Origin: Methylococcaceae bacterium UBA975
GTDB taxonomy: Bacteria > Pseudomonadota > Gammaproteobacteria > Methylococcales > Cycloclasticaceae
Reading direction: 5' to 3'
DNA: 64,000 nt
Assembly (NCBI GenBank): GCA_002292375.1
Contig: DBBV01000011.1
Coordinates: 1-64,000, forward strand
A program made the translations under genes and the position numbers. Positions within the stretch are counted from its first letter, which is position 1. Each line of letters begins with the position of its first letter. The notes beneath the pieces are model-generated. The model made no database searches and was not told where the DNA came from. It saw only the letters and a list, made by a program, of their open reading frames with translations. Shown one piece after another: positions 24,747 through 34,000 of this stretch.

Positions 24747-25445
24747 ATGAAGTCGATTCAAATTCTTTTCTTTACGTTACTGGTCACGATAACAGGCGCC
24801 CATGCGTTTGAGCTGTCAGATATTACAGATCGATTATTTGAAGATAATCTCACTGGCGTTGAGGGGCAATTAAAAGACGCGGAATTTGAATTTCAAGTGA
24901 ATTCAGTGCTCTTGCTCGATGATCGCCTGAGGAAAAACAGCCATATTTTAGTCGCGCGTAATCGCAATTCGGTACTCATCGCGGGGCAAGCAAAATCCGA
25001 GGAGTTAAAAACTCAAGTTCAACGTGTAGTACTTGAAACGGCAAACTTGAAATGGACGCAAGGCGATGTTAATCAAGTCGAACCTTCAAATGCACAAGTT
25101 TGTGGCGAAAAAGCTTCGAAGATGGCGGCCAATGAGCGCCGCCGGTTTAACTTAAAAACCGTCGCCGAGTGCAGCACGGTCAATCGTTTTTATAACGAGG
25201 TGCGTCTTACTGAGCCAATGAGCGAGTTAGCTCAAAGTGACGACGACGTGCTGCGAGCGACCATTAGTAATCGCTTATTACGTGAATCAATTATTGATAA
25301 GGTAGAAACCATTAAAGTCGTGGTTTCCGATCGGCACGTGTATTTATTAGGCGATCAACTTGATCAATTAACCGCCGATCGCGCAACAGCGTTGGTTAGG
25401 TCGATGGCGGGGATCAAAAAAGTGATGCCGCTGTTCAGGTTTTAG
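24747..25445 (+). CDS. Periplasmic BON-domain protein
   Basis: The 232-residue product has a signal peptide (residues 2-20, ending GAHA before FEL) and two BON-type domains. The first (about 50-115) includes LLLDDRLRKNSHILVARNRNSVLIAGQAKSEE; the second (about 165-232) includes RLLRESIIDKVETIKVVVSDRHVYLLGDQL and ends VRSMAGIKKVMPLFRF, the usual BON closing phrase. BON proteins bind membranes or lipids and support outer-membrane integrity, as DolP does. It is not a lipoprotein, since no lipobox Cys is present. Its stop overlaps the stop of bcp on the other strand. Confidence 0.87.
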   Translation: MKSIQILFFTLLVTITGAHAFELSDITDRLFEDNLTGVEGQLKDAEFEFQVNSVLLLDDRLRKNSHILVARNRNSVLIAGQAKSEELKTQVQRVVLETANLKWTQGDVNQVEPSNAQVCGEKASKMAANERRRFNLKTVAECSTVNRFYNEVRLTEPMSELAQSDDDVLRATISNRLLRESIIDKVETIKVVVSDRHVYLLGDQLDQLTADRATALVRSMAGIKKVMPLFRF

Positions 25446-25930
25446 TCGTTAGAATCGCTTTTTGTTAAGGTCTCGGCCGCGGCAAGCACCTCCGCGACGT
25501 GGCCTTTGACCCTTACTTTACGCCATTCTTGAATTAAAACGCCGTGCGCATCAATTAAAAAAGTGCTGCGTTCAATGCCTATATATTCTTTGCCGTAGAG
25601 TTTTTTTGGTTTTATTACCTCAAATAATTGGCATACAGTCTCATCAGGGTCGCTGATTAAATCAAACGGAAAGCTGAACTTAGTTTTAAAGTTATTATGG
25701 GTGCGTAAGGAATCGCGCGAGACGCCAAAAATAAGTGTATTGGCTTGCTGAAAGGCGGTGTAATTATCGCGAAAATCTTGACCCTCTTGGGTGCAACCCG
25801 GGGTATTGTCTTTGGGGTAAAAGTAAATAACGACGTTTTTTCCTTTAAGCTGGGCTAGTGTGAGTGCCTCGTCCGCCGTAGTGGAACAGGTGAACTCAGG
25901 AACAGGTTGGTTTAATTGTACGGTGTGCAT
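25442..25930 (-). CDS. bcp: Thiol peroxidase of the Bcp/PrxQ family
   Basis: The 162-residue peroxiredoxin has the YFYPKDNTPGCTQEGQDFRD motif, in which the Cys of PGCT is the peroxidatic residue. The resolving Cys five residues later, found in many Bcp proteins, is replaced here by Gln, so it may work as a 1-Cys enzyme or use another partner. LISDPDETVCQLFEV and RSTFLIDAHGVL are also typical. It reduces peroxides in the cytoplasm. The gene converges on and overlaps the BON gene by 4 nt, and is divergent from dapA. Confidence 0.95.
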   Translation of the reverse strand: MHTVQLNQPVPEFTCSTTADEALTLAQLKGKNVVIYFYPKDNTPGCTQEGQDFRDNYTAFQQANTLIFGVSRDSLRTHNNFKTKFSFPFDLISDPDETVCQLFEVIKPKKLYGKEYIGIERSTFLIDAHGVLIQEWRKVRVKGHVAEVLAAAETLTKSDSND

Positions 25931-26006
25931 GAAAACGACCTATTTAGTTTGTAAGAATTAAGCGATATTTTAACAGACTGATTTTTAGTTGTAGCGATGA
26001 TCCATG

Positions 26007-26012
26007 TATAAT
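26007..26012 (+). promoter_or_regulatory. Putative -10 element of the dapA promoter
   Basis: A perfect TATAAT, preceded directly by TG, lies 73 nt before the dapA ATG in the gap between bcp and dapA. No good -35 hexamer is present at 16-18 nt, so this is only a candidate. Confidence 0.4.
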
Positions 26013-26084
26013 ACGCGGCTAGTTTGGTTATTATAAAGAATCGTTGTTAGTAACCGTTATTTTTGTTCAATATTGGATTCGATT

Positions 26085-26960
26085 ATGTTTCAAGGCAGTA
26101 TCGTTGCTCTCGTGACCCCCATGCATGCGGATGGTTCGCTGGACGTAGACAATTTACGACGGTTGGTTGAATTCCATATCGAACAGGGAACTGACGCCAT
26201 CGTTGCAATGGGCACAACCGGTGAGTCTGCTACGCTGAATGAAAAAGAGCATTGTCAGGTGATTCGCTACGTGGTCGATATGGTGGCCGGTCGAATTCCT
26301 GTGATAGCCGGTACCGGCGCTAATTCAACCACCGAAGCGATAGATTTAACACGTTGTGCTGCTGAGGCAGGTGCCGACGCCTGTTTGTTGGTAACACCTT
26401 ATTACAATAAACCGACACAAGAAGGGTTGGTGTTGCACTACAAGGCCATTGCAGCAGCCGTTGATATTCCGCAAATTTTGTACAATGTACCGGGTCGGAC
26501 AGCCTGTAATATGCTGCCTGAAACGGTCGCTAAATTAAAAGACGTCAGTAATATTATTGGCGTTAAAGATGCAACGGGCGATATGCAAGTTGGGCAGCAG
26601 CTTATCGATTTAAGTGATGATAATTTTGCCGTATATTCGGGTGATGACGCTACTTCGTGTGAACTGATCTTGATGGGTGCTAAGGGCTCTATATCGGTTA
26701 CGGCAAACGTGGCACCGAAAAAACTACACCAAATGTGTAAAAAAGCCTTGGCAGGTGATGCGGCAGGGGCGCATGCAATTGATGCGAACTTACAAGCCCT
26801 GCACCGTGACCTGTTTATTCAATCTAGCCCGATACCGGTAAAATGGGCCGTACACGAGCTTGGGCTGATCGAAAAGGGGATTCGCTTGCCATTGACGTGG
26901 TTGTCACAAGATTGTGAACAGCAGGTGAGAAAAGCAATGGCAGACGCCAATTTAAATTAA
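26085..26960 (+). CDS. dapA: 4-hydroxy-tetrahydrodipicolinate synthase (DapA)
   Basis: DapA condenses pyruvate with aspartate semialdehyde in lysine and peptidoglycan precursor synthesis. The ATG at 26085 (MFQGSIVALVTPM) is preferred over a TTG 12 nt upstream, since E. coli DapA starts MFTGSIVAIVTPM. The 291-residue TIM barrel shows GTTGESATL, the catalytic Tyr in YNVPGRTACN and the Schiff-base Lys in GVKDATGD. It is followed 17 nt later by bamC, the classic dapA-bamC order of gammaproteobacteria. Confidence 0.97.
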   Translation: MFQGSIVALVTPMHADGSLDVDNLRRLVEFHIEQGTDAIVAMGTTGESATLNEKEHCQVIRYVVDMVAGRIPVIAGTGANSTTEAIDLTRCAAEAGADACLLVTPYYNKPTQEGLVLHYKAIAAAVDIPQILYNVPGRTACNMLPETVAKLKDVSNIIGVKDATGDMQVGQQLIDLSDDNFAVYSGDDATSCELILMGAKGSISVTANVAPKKLHQMCKKALAGDAAGAHAIDANLQALHRDLFIQSSPIPVKWAVHELGLIEKGIRLPLTWLSQDCEQQVRKAMADANLN

Positions 26961-26977
26961 TTAAAAAGGTAAAACTA

Positions 26978-27589
26978 ATGAGCGTGAAAGCTGTATTGAT
27001 AAAACTGTGTTTCGTGTTGCTGTCACTTAGTTTAGTGGCGTGTGGCAGCTTGCCATCGGTTAAAGAAGTCTTTTCCGACCAAAAAGAAGCGTATAAAAAA
27101 GCGCATGAATTACCTCCCTTAGAAGTGCCGCCTGGGTTATTAAAGGGGCAAGCTATAGATGAATATGATGGCGGTGTGAAAACGCCGAGCGTTAAAAAAC
27201 AAGCCAACGTGACGACGCAACCGCTAGTAGATCAGCCGTCTTTTGTTAAGCAGATTAAACAAGGGGTCGATAGCCATTTATTAGTGCAAGATAGCTTGCG
27301 TAATGTCTGGCGTAAAACGGTTACTGCATTTGAGGAATTAGACTACGACATTGGGGATAAAAACCGCGAAAACAGCCTGATTTATTTAAACATTGCCTCG
27401 GCAAAACAAGGCGGTATGTTGTCTACCTTGTCTTTTTGGAAAAAAACTGACACCCAGGTGTACTTAGTGGCAGTAGAGCGTGTTGAGACAGGCATTGCGG
27501 TCCGTGTCCTTAATGAACAAAAGGACCGTATTGATGATGAGTTTTCTCGTGGTATTTTGGCTGACTTGTTAACAAAACTCACGCTGTGA
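26978..27589 (+). CDS. bamC: Outer-membrane assembly lipoprotein BamC (NlpB), short form
   Basis: The 203-residue lipoprotein has a signal peptide with lipobox LVACGS (Cys22). The conserved unstructured stretch that binds BamD follows: AHELPPLEVPPGL (about residues 46-58) with P-rich flanks. Then comes one helix-grip domain (about 90-203: LRNVWRKTVTAFEELDYDIGDKN and RGILADLLTKL). E. coli BamC has two such domains and about 344 residues, so this is a short version with one, as in many Pseudomonas relatives. The stop overlaps the GTG start of the next gene. Position after dapA supports the name. Confidence 0.85.
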   Translation: MSVKAVLIKLCFVLLSLSLVACGSLPSVKEVFSDQKEAYKKAHELPPLEVPPGLLKGQAIDEYDGGVKTPSVKKQANVTTQPLVDQPSFVKQIKQGVDSHLLVQDSLRNVWRKTVTAFEELDYDIGDKNRENSLIYLNIASAKQGGMLSTLSFWKKTDTQVYLVAVERVETGIAVRVLNEQKDRIDDEFSRGILADLLTKLTL

Positions 27590-28374
27590 AGTTTGCGTCC
27601 CTGGGCAGCGGTAGCCGAGGGAATTCGACCCTCGTCCAACTAGCGGACACTTTATTGATGGTTGATAACGGATTTTCTATTAAGGAAACCGACAAGCGTT
27701 TACAGCGGTTGGGGGTGAGTGGCCATGATATTAGCGCAATCCTCGTCACCCATGAGCATGCCGATCATTTAGGTGGGGTTGCACGCTTTGCAAAACGTTA
27801 CGATATACCTGTTTGGGCAAGTCACGGTACTGCTACGATGATGGATAACGTTGAAAGCTTACACTGTTTCAACAGTCATAAACGGTTTGAGTTGGGTGCT
27901 ATTACCGTAGACCCTGTTTTAGTGCCGCATGATGCCAGAGAGCCAACGCAGTTTGTTTTTCAATCCGCCGATTTTAAATTTGGAATTATGACTGATACAG
28001 GCTCAATCACTGAACATATGGTTGATGCCCTATCCGGTTGCCACGGCTTATTACTTGAATGTAATTATGATCGAGACATGCTGTTGAATGGTCATTACCC
28101 GCCGTCATTAAAACAACGCGTCGCTGGTGATTGGGGACATTTGGATAATCAACAATCGGCCGAGCTACTGCAGCGCATCGATACGGATGATCTTCAACAC
28201 CTGGTGCTGGCGCATATAAGTGAAAAAAATAATACGCGTGATCTCGTATTAGACACCGTATCTCAGGCTATATCGTATGACCGTGCTTGGTTAAAAGTAA
28301 TCGATCAGGACCAAGGTTTAGACTGGTGCACATTAACAATAGAAATAAATGAACAAGAGACATCTCATGCTTGA
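27586..28374 (+). CDS. MBL-fold metallo-hydrolase, YycJ/WalJ-like
   Basis: The 262-residue metallo-beta-lactamase fold protein starts with GTG, read as [21 protein letters not shown], the exact start of this group. The metal site is [12 protein letters not shown], with further ligands in [20 protein letters not shown] and [13 protein letters not shown]. Members are cytoplasmic hydrolases, probably nucleases or phosphodiesterases acting on nucleic acids; the substrate is not known. Its start codon overlaps the bamC TGA and its end overlaps purL, so dapA-bamC-this-purL read as one operon. Confidence 0.92.
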   Translation: MKFASLGSGSRGNSTLVQLADTLLMVDNGFSIKETDKRLQRLGVSGHDISAILVTHEHADHLGGVARFAKRYDIPVWASHGTATMMDNVESLHCFNSHKRFELGAITVDPVLVPHDAREPTQFVFQSADFKFGIMTDTGSITEHMVDALSGCHGLLLECNYDRDMLLNGHYPPSLKQRVAGDWGHLDNQQSAELLQRIDTDDLQHLVLAHISEKNNTRDLVLDTVSQAISYDRAWLKVIDQDQGLDWCTLTIEINEQETSHA

Positions 28375-31300
28375 ATTGATTGGCAATAATGCACTGTCGG
28401 CGTTTCGCGCGCGACGCTTATTAAAAAAAATTAAACACACGGTCGCAGATGTTATCGGCATTAGCGCTGAGTTTGTGCATTTTGCTGATGTAACGCAAGC
28501 ACTGTCTGATGACGAGCTTAGTAAGCTTAAGCAACTACTAAGTTACGGCCCTAAAAGTGCAGCAGTAGAGCATCGAGGGCAACGCATCTTAGTCATTCCA
28601 CGTGCTAATACCTTGTCGCCTTGGTCGAGTAAAGCTACGGATATCGCGCAACATTGCGGCCTATCACAAGTGAGTCGTCTCGAAAGAGGGGTGGCTTATT
28701 ATCTACAGGGGGAGTTAAGCGAGCAGCAGGTCGATCAAGTGGCGGAGCTCTTGCATGATCGGATGACTGAGCGGGTGCTGCTTAGTGGGCAGGCAGTCGA
28801 TGATATGTTCGTTCACGCAGAGCCCGGTGTGTTGCAATCAGTGGATTTACTCAGTGGTGGTAAACAGGCGTTGGTGGAAGCAAATAAAGCCATGGGTTTG
28901 GCCTTATCAGACGATGAAATTGACTACTTGGCTGATAACTTTAACGGCTTGGCAAGAAACCCAAATGATATAGAGCTGATGATGTTTGCACAGGCAAATT
29001 CGGAACACTGTCGGCATAAAATCTTTAACGCCGATTGGACGATTGACGGCGAACAGCAAAATGAAACACTGTTTGGTATGATTAAAAATACTGCCAAACA
29101 CAGCCCCAAGGGTATTATTTCTAAATACAGCGATAACGCCGCGGTAGCCGAAGGTAGTGATGCCGATGTGATGATCCGCGACCCCAAAAGTCGTCACTAC
29201 CAGTTTATAGAAGAACACGTGCCTTACCTGATGAAGGTAGAAACGCATAATCACCCAACGGCTATTTCACCTTATGCCGGTGCCGCTACGGGCTCCGGTG
29301 GTGAAATACGTGACGAAGGTGCAACCGGGCGTGGTTCACGCACTAAAGCCGGTTTAACCGGTTTTAGCGTATCCAATTTAAATATTCCTGGCTTTGCGCA
29401 ACCATGGGAAAACAGTATCGGTAAACCGGACCGTATTGCCTCTGCTCTGGACATTATGCTCGAGGGGCCGCTTGGTGGGGCGGCGTTTAATAATGAGTTT
29501 GGGCGGCCTAATTTGTGCGGTTACTTTCGTACCTTTGAGCAAAGCGCAGTAGGCGCTAACAACAATAAAGCGCACGGTTATCACAAGCCGATTATGTTGG
29601 CTGGTGGCGTGGGTTCGGTTCGTCCAATGCACGCACTGAAACAAAAAATCGCGCCCGGTTCGCCGATTATTGTGCTCGGCGGCCCAGCGATGTTAATTGG
29701 CTTAGGTGGTGGTGCGGCGTCCTCACAAACTTCAAGTGAAGGGTCGGAAGAGCTGGATTTTGCTTCGGTACAGCGTGAAAACCCCGAAATGCAACGTCGG
29801 TGCCAAGAAGTGATTGAAGCGTGTAACGCAATGGCGAATAACACGCCGATCATCTCTATTCATGATGTGGGTGCTGGTGGTTTATCAAATGCGGTGCCAG
29901 AAATTATCCATGACTGTGATTTGGGTGGACGTTTTGAACTGCGCGATATTTTATGTGCCGACAGCAGTTTATCGCCGATGCAAATTTGGTGTAACGAATC
30001 TCAAGAGCGTTATGTCATTGCTCTGCACGCGGATCGATTGCAAGAGTTTAAGCAGTTGTGTGAGCGCGAACGCTGTTTGTACGCCCACATTGGTGAGGCC
30101 ACTGCCGAGCAACAGTTGGTGTTAAATGATCGTTTATATAATAACCAGCCGATAGACCTGCCGATGTCCTTGTTATTCGGTAAGCCGCCTAAAATGGAGC
30201 GTCAGGTCGCCCACGTGGTCGCTAAGGTGGCGCCTTACCAAGCGGATGTGTTTGATTTAAAGCAAGCGGCCTATGATGTGTTGCGTTATCCAGCGGTGGC
30301 CGATAAATCGTTCTTGATTCATATTGGTGATCGTTCGGTTACCGGTTTAGTGGCGCGTGACCAAATGGTCGGGCCATGGCAAATTCCGGTAGCGGATGTT
30401 GCGGTAACCGCCAGTGGCTTTAACCACTATACAGGTGAAGCGATGGCGATTGGCGAGCGTACGCCGCTAGCTCTTATCGATGGACCTGCCTCGGGCCGCA
30501 TGGCAATTGGTGAAGCACTAAGTAACCTTGCGGCGGCTAGTATCAAAGGACTTGATCAGGTGTGTTTATCGGCTAACTGGATGGCCGCATGCGGCGAGCC
30601 AGGCGAAGACGCGAATTTATTTGATACCGTGCGCGCGGTGGGTATGGAACTTTGTCCGGCCTTAGGGTTGGCTATTCCAGTGGGTAAGGACTCCATGTCG
30701 ATGAAGACCTCATGGCTCGACAACGCAAAGGAAAAAACGGTGAGTTCACCTTTGTCGTTGATTATTACCGCCTTTTCTCCGGTTAACGATGTTCGCAAAA
30801 CACTAACACCGCAGCTGCACACTAGCATTGACTCAAGTCTGATTTTGATCGATATTGCCGCGGGTAAAAACCGTATGGGCGGTTCAGTGCTGGCGCAAAC
30901 GCGTCAAATGATGGGCGAAGATGTACCCGATCTGGATGATGCGGCATTATTTAAAGCTTTTTTTGATAGTATTCAGCAACTTAATGAGGCTGGCCAATTA
31001 CTCGCCTACCACGATCGTTCGGATGGTGGCTTGTGGGCCACAGTGAGCGAAATGGCCTTTGCTGGTCGGTGTGGTATCAGTATTGATATTAAGGGTGAAC
31101 TGCTTGCTAGCTTATTTAATGAGGAGCTCGGTGCGGTTATTCAGGTCGCCGATAAGCACCAAGCGTCGGTGTTAGAGCTGTTTAAAAACGCGGGTCTGGA
31201 AGAATGTGTTGCCGTGATAGGGTCGGTTAATCAGACGCAGCGTATTGTTGTACAACACAGGGGGCAAGTCGTGCTGGATGAATCGCGCGCCGACCTGCAA

Positions 31301-32224
31301 CAAGCGTGGTCAGAAACGTCCTATCAGTTACAAGCCTTGCGGGACAATGAGCATTGTGCAAAACAAGAGTTTGATCGGATTAGAGATAACCTAGATACGG
31401 GTCTTTTTAGCAGCTTGAGCTTTAACCCTGGAAAAAACAATGTGGCTGAGCTAATTGCCAGCAACGTGCGACCAAAAGTAGCTATTTTACGCGAACAAGG
31501 TGTTAATGGACATATTGAAATGGCCGCTGCTTTTTATAAAGCGGGCTTCGAATCGGTTGATGTGCACATGAGTGAGTTAATGTCGGGGCAAAAAGACTTG
31601 TCTGACTTTGTTGGCTTAGCGGCGTGTGGCGGCTTTTCATACGGTGACGTGTTGGGTGCGGGTGAGGGCTGGGCAAAATCGATTCTATTTAACCAACACG
31701 CACGCAAAACCTTTAGCGACTTTTTCACTCGGCCCGATACGTTTGGCCTAGGTGTCTGTAACGGTTGCCAAATGTTATCTAATTTGCGTGAACTAATCCC
31801 CGGCGCACAAAGCTGGCCTCGCTTCGTTCGTAACGAGTCTGAGCAATTTGAAGCACGTGTGGCAATGGTAGAAATTCAAGCATCGCCTTCTATTTTGCTA
31901 ACAGGTATGGAAGGTTCGCAATTACCCGTTGCAGTTGCTCACGGTGAAGGCCGCACAGAGTACCCTAACGATCAAATTGAAGGCCATATTGCACTACGTT
32001 ATATTGACCATCAAGGTGAGGTTAGCGAGCAGTTTCCCTTTAACCCCAATGGTTCAGAACAAGGCGTGACTGGATTAACCACCGATGATGGCCGCTTCAC
32101 CATTATGATGCCGCATCCCGAGCGTTGCTTTCGAGCGGTGCAAAACAGTTGGTACCCAGACGAGTGGGCTGAAGACGGGGCGTGGATGAGAATGTTTAGA
32201 AATGCGCGCGAATGGGTGGGTTAA
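28367..32224 (+). CDS. purL: Phosphoribosylformylglycinamidine synthase (PurL)
   Basis: The large single-chain form of FGAM synthase has 1285 residues from the ATG at 28367 ([15 protein letters not shown]). An in-frame ATG 18 nt upstream is less likely, because E. coli PurL starts MMEILRGSPALSAFR. Key parts are [46 protein letters not shown], a second synthase half with [11 protein letters not shown], and a C-terminal glutaminase domain. That domain has the nucleophile Cys in [12 protein letters not shown] and the His-Glu pair in [13 protein letters not shown]. The enzyme makes FGAM in purine synthesis. The start overlaps the end of the MBL gene. Confidence 0.96.
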   Translation: MLELIGNNALSAFRARRLLKKIKHTVADVIGISAEFVHFADVTQALSDDELSKLKQLLSYGPKSAAVEHRGQRILVIPRANTLSPWSSKATDIAQHCGLSQVSRLERGVAYYLQGELSEQQVDQVAELLHDRMTERVLLSGQAVDDMFVHAEPGVLQSVDLLSGGKQALVEANKAMGLALSDDEIDYLADNFNGLARNPNDIELMMFAQANSEHCRHKIFNADWTIDGEQQNETLFGMIKNTAKHSPKGIISKYSDNAAVAEGSDADVMIRDPKSRHYQFIEEHVPYLMKVETHNHPTAISPYAGAATGSGGEIRDEGATGRGSRTKAGLTGFSVSNLNIPGFAQPWENSIGKPDRIASALDIMLEGPLGGAAFNNEFGRPNLCGYFRTFEQSAVGANNNKAHGYHKPIMLAGGVGSVRPMHALKQKIAPGSPIIVLGGPAMLIGLGGGAASSQTSSEGSEELDFASVQRENPEMQRRCQEVIEACNAMANNTPIISIHDVGAGGLSNAVPEIIHDCDLGGRFELRDILCADSSLSPMQIWCNESQERYVIALHADRLQEFKQLCERERCLYAHIGEATAEQQLVLNDRLYNNQPIDLPMSLLFGKPPKMERQVAHVVAKVAPYQADVFDLKQAAYDVLRYPAVADKSFLIHIGDRSVTGLVARDQMVGPWQIPVADVAVTASGFNHYTGEAMAIGERTPLALIDGPASGRMAIGEALSNLAAASIKGLDQVCLSANWMAACGEPGEDANLFDTVRAVGMELCPALGLAIPVGKDSMSMKTSWLDNAKEKTVSSPLSLIITAFSPVNDVRKTLTPQLHTSIDSSLILIDIAAGKNRMGGSVLAQTRQMMGEDVPDLDDAALFKAFFDSIQQLNEAGQLLAYHDRSDGGLWATVSEMAFAGRCGISIDIKGELLASLFNEELGAVIQVADKHQASVLELFKNAGLEECVAVIGSVNQTQRIVVQHRGQVVLDESRADLQQAWSETSYQLQALRDNEHCAKQEFDRIRDNLDTGLFSSLSFNPGKNNVAELIASNVRPKVAILREQGVNGHIEMAAAFYKAGFESVDVHMSELMSGQKDLSDFVGLAACGGFSYGDVLGAGEGWAKSILFNQHARKTFSDFFTRPDTFGLGVCNGCQMLSNLRELIPGAQSWPRFVRNESEQFEARVAMVEIQASPSILLTGMEGSQLPVAVAHGEGRTEYPNDQIEGHIALRYIDHQGEVSEQFPFNPNGSEQGVTGLTTDDGRFTIMMPHPERCFRAVQNSWYPDEWAEDGAWMRMFRNAREWVG

Positions 32225-32243
32225 CACGCAGATAAAACGGCGT

Positions 32244-32450
32244 TTACAGGTCTTTTAAGCGACGTTGATACGTCTCTTCGCTTATCTCACCGTCTGCTAC
32301 ACGTTGCTTTAACGATTGAATAATAATCTCTCGTGAAGCAGGGCTTTTTTTGCTTTTTTTACGCGCCCATAGCACAGCTAGGTAGATACCGCTAATCGCA
32401 CTGCCCCAAAAAGCGAGCATAGCCCAAAGTCCAAGGTCTTGCATGTCCAT
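32244..32450 (-). CDS. Small SHOCT-domain membrane protein
   Basis: The 68-residue product has one membrane helix (about 7-28: GLWAMLAFWGSAISGIYLAVLWA) followed by a basic linker and a C-terminal SHOCT motif, IIQSLKQRVADGEISEETYQRRLKDL. SHOCT tails are short helical pairs found in many membrane or oligomerising proteins. Function is unknown. It is convergent with purL, with 19 nt between stops. Confidence 0.8.
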   Translation of the reverse strand: MDMQDLGLWAMLAFWGSAISGIYLAVLWARKKSKKSPASREIIIQSLKQRVADGEISEETYQRRLKDL

Positions 32451-32496
32451 AGTCTGTGTCTAACTCAAATAGAAGTACACTTCAGTGTACGGTATT

Positions 32497-32985
32497 TTAT
32501 GCGCCATGGCAGTGCTTATATTTTTGACCACTTTGGCACCAACAGGGGGCGTTTCTTTTGAATTTTAATGTGACCGGGCTAATATGCGGCTTGCCATTGA
32601 GGTAAAACCAGCGCCCTTGTTCGTTAATAAAAGAAGATTTTTCGTGTAATTGGTAATACTGATTTTGTTCCTCAAAACAGGCGATAAATTCAACGTCCCC
32701 TGATTTTTGGTCTACTTGGCCGGCATGCGTTGCCATAATCCGTAGATTAATCCAAGTGCTCGGCGATGCTGGGTTTTGTAGTTGTTTATAGGTATTGGGT
32801 TTGCATTGACTTGGGTGATGTGTGTCGTAAAGGTAACTGGCTTGGTTAAGGCAAAAAGCGGTAAAACGCGAACGCATTAATTGTTCTGCGGTGTTGGGTA
32901 AAGCGTTACGCGTTAGAAAGGGCTCACAGCACATTGCAAACGCTTTATTTGAGCCGCAGCGGCAGAAACGTGGGTTAACGCTCAT
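32497..32985 (-). CDS. ychJ: YchJ-family SEC-C protein
   Basis: The 162-residue protein has two SEC-C-like zinc motifs. The N-terminal one is CRCGSNKAFAMCCEPFL (residues 8-24) and the C-terminal one APCWCQSGQKYKHCHGA (146-162). Between them is the YchJ domain with TAEQLMRSRFTAFCLNQASYLYDTHHPS and an NTF2-like fold. The zinc motif is the same type that ends SecA. No enzymatic role is known. It overlaps greB by 11 nt on the same strand, so the two are co-transcribed. Confidence 0.92.
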   Translation of the reverse strand: MSVNPRFCRCGSNKAFAMCCEPFLTRNALPNTAEQLMRSRFTAFCLNQASYLYDTHHPSQCKPNTYKQLQNPASPSTWINLRIMATHAGQVDQKSGDVEFIACFEEQNQYYQLHEKSSFINEQGRWFYLNGKPHISPVTLKFKRNAPCWCQSGQKYKHCHGA

Positions 32986-33472
32986 AATGTATATCGACTA
33001 TCAGATAGTTGATAAGGCCTGACGGCGTGGACACGCGCACCTCATCATCCAAGTGTTTTTTAAACAAGGCTTTTGCGACAGGTGAATCCATACTGATGTA
33101 ATGGGGTTGATGGTCAATTTCATCAGGGCCGACAATGCGATAACAAACCGATTGGCCTGCATCGTCTTCTAATGTGATCGTGGCAGAAAAGAAAATTTGT
33201 TGTAGATTGCTCGGTGGGTGCTCAACTACATTTAAGTCGGGTATGCGTTTTTGCAAGTAACGGATGCGCCAATCGATTTCACGCAATTCTTTCTTACGGT
33301 AGATGTATTCGGCATTTTCAGAACGGTCGCCTTCGGCCGCAGCAGCCGATAAGGCAGTCACTACAGCGCGTCGTTTTACCCATAAGTCTTGTAGTTCTTT
33401 TTGCAAAACCGCAAAGCCTTGTAGGGTTATGTACGGTGATTTTGGTGCGGCAGGGGGACGGTAGCGACTCAT
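32975..33472 (-). CDS. greB: Transcript cleavage factor GreB
   Basis: GreB rescues backtracked RNA polymerase by stimulating transcript cleavage. The 165-residue protein begins MSRYRPPAAPKSPYITLQGFAVLQKEL, close to E. coli GreB. The coiled-coil finger tip has the acidic pair in AAAAEGDRSENAEYIYRKKEL, and the C-terminal FKBP-like domain has VGPDEIDHQPHYISMDSPVAKALFKKHLDDEVRV. GreB rather than GreA is supported by YIYRKKELREIDWRIRYLQKR and the start. It is divergent from the luciferase-like-domain gene. Confidence 0.96.
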   Translation of the reverse strand: MSRYRPPAAPKSPYITLQGFAVLQKELQDLWVKRRAVVTALSAAAAEGDRSENAEYIYRKKELREIDWRIRYLQKRIPDLNVVEHPPSNLQQIFFSATITLEDDAGQSVCYRIVGPDEIDHQPHYISMDSPVAKALFKKHLDDEVRVSTPSGLINYLIVDIHYER

Positions 33473-33523
33473 GCTGAAATTTGTGTTAACTTTGCGTTAA
33501 ATTACAATTATAAAGTGACTACG

Positions 33524-34000
33524 ATGTTAACGATACCCGTAAGAAAAGGTGAACCGCCTAAAACGACGACCAGTAACCCGCACGAGCAATTAACGCAAAA
33601 CCCCGATGCAGACATGTATCAGCTTTTTAAAACAAAGCTTTTTACCTTTAATGGTGTTAGTCGTCGGCCCAGTATTATTTCAGTGCCTGGCTCTGAGGCC
33701 TTGTGGCTGAACGAAGGTCAAGCCTGTAACTGCGCAGATGGCTTTATGATCGGTCGAGAATTTGCACACATCCACCCCGCTTACGACGGTAGCTTGCACG
33801 TGGCTTTATCGGCGGATGACTTTCAGCAAGTGATCGAGAGCCGATGGGGCGAAAGGCACCCCTTAGCGGGCCTGCACGGTATTCCCGAAACCATCGCGAT
33901 GGTGTATGCACCTCGAACTGAAGAAGAAATGGAGGTGGTGTTAATGGTTGTGGCTGCCTCGTTGGACAATGCTAAAAACAAAAAAGAGGACGCAGTATGA
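33524..34000 (+). CDS. Luciferase-like-domain (DUF5519-type) protein, unknown function
   Basis: The 158-residue product from ATG 33524 (a GTG lies 9 nt upstream) has a short charged N-terminal extension and one domain of about 100 residues. FMIGREFAHIHPAYDGSLHVALSADDF and WGERHPLAGLHGIPETIAMVYAPRTEEEME resemble the small luciferase-associated/DUF5519 domain. HPAYDGSLHV is the most recognisable phrase. It may bind a carboxylate or cofactor, but no function can be named. Its last four bases overlap the MFS transporter gene start (ATGA), so the two are expressed together and may share a substrate. Confidence 0.75.
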   Translation: MLTIPVRKGEPPKTTTSNPHEQLTQNPDADMYQLFKTKLFTFNGVSRRPSIISVPGSEALWLNEGQACNCADGFMIGREFAHIHPAYDGSLHVALSADDFQQVIESRWGERHPLAGLHGIPETIAMVYAPRTEEEMEVVLMVVAASLDNAKNKKEDAV

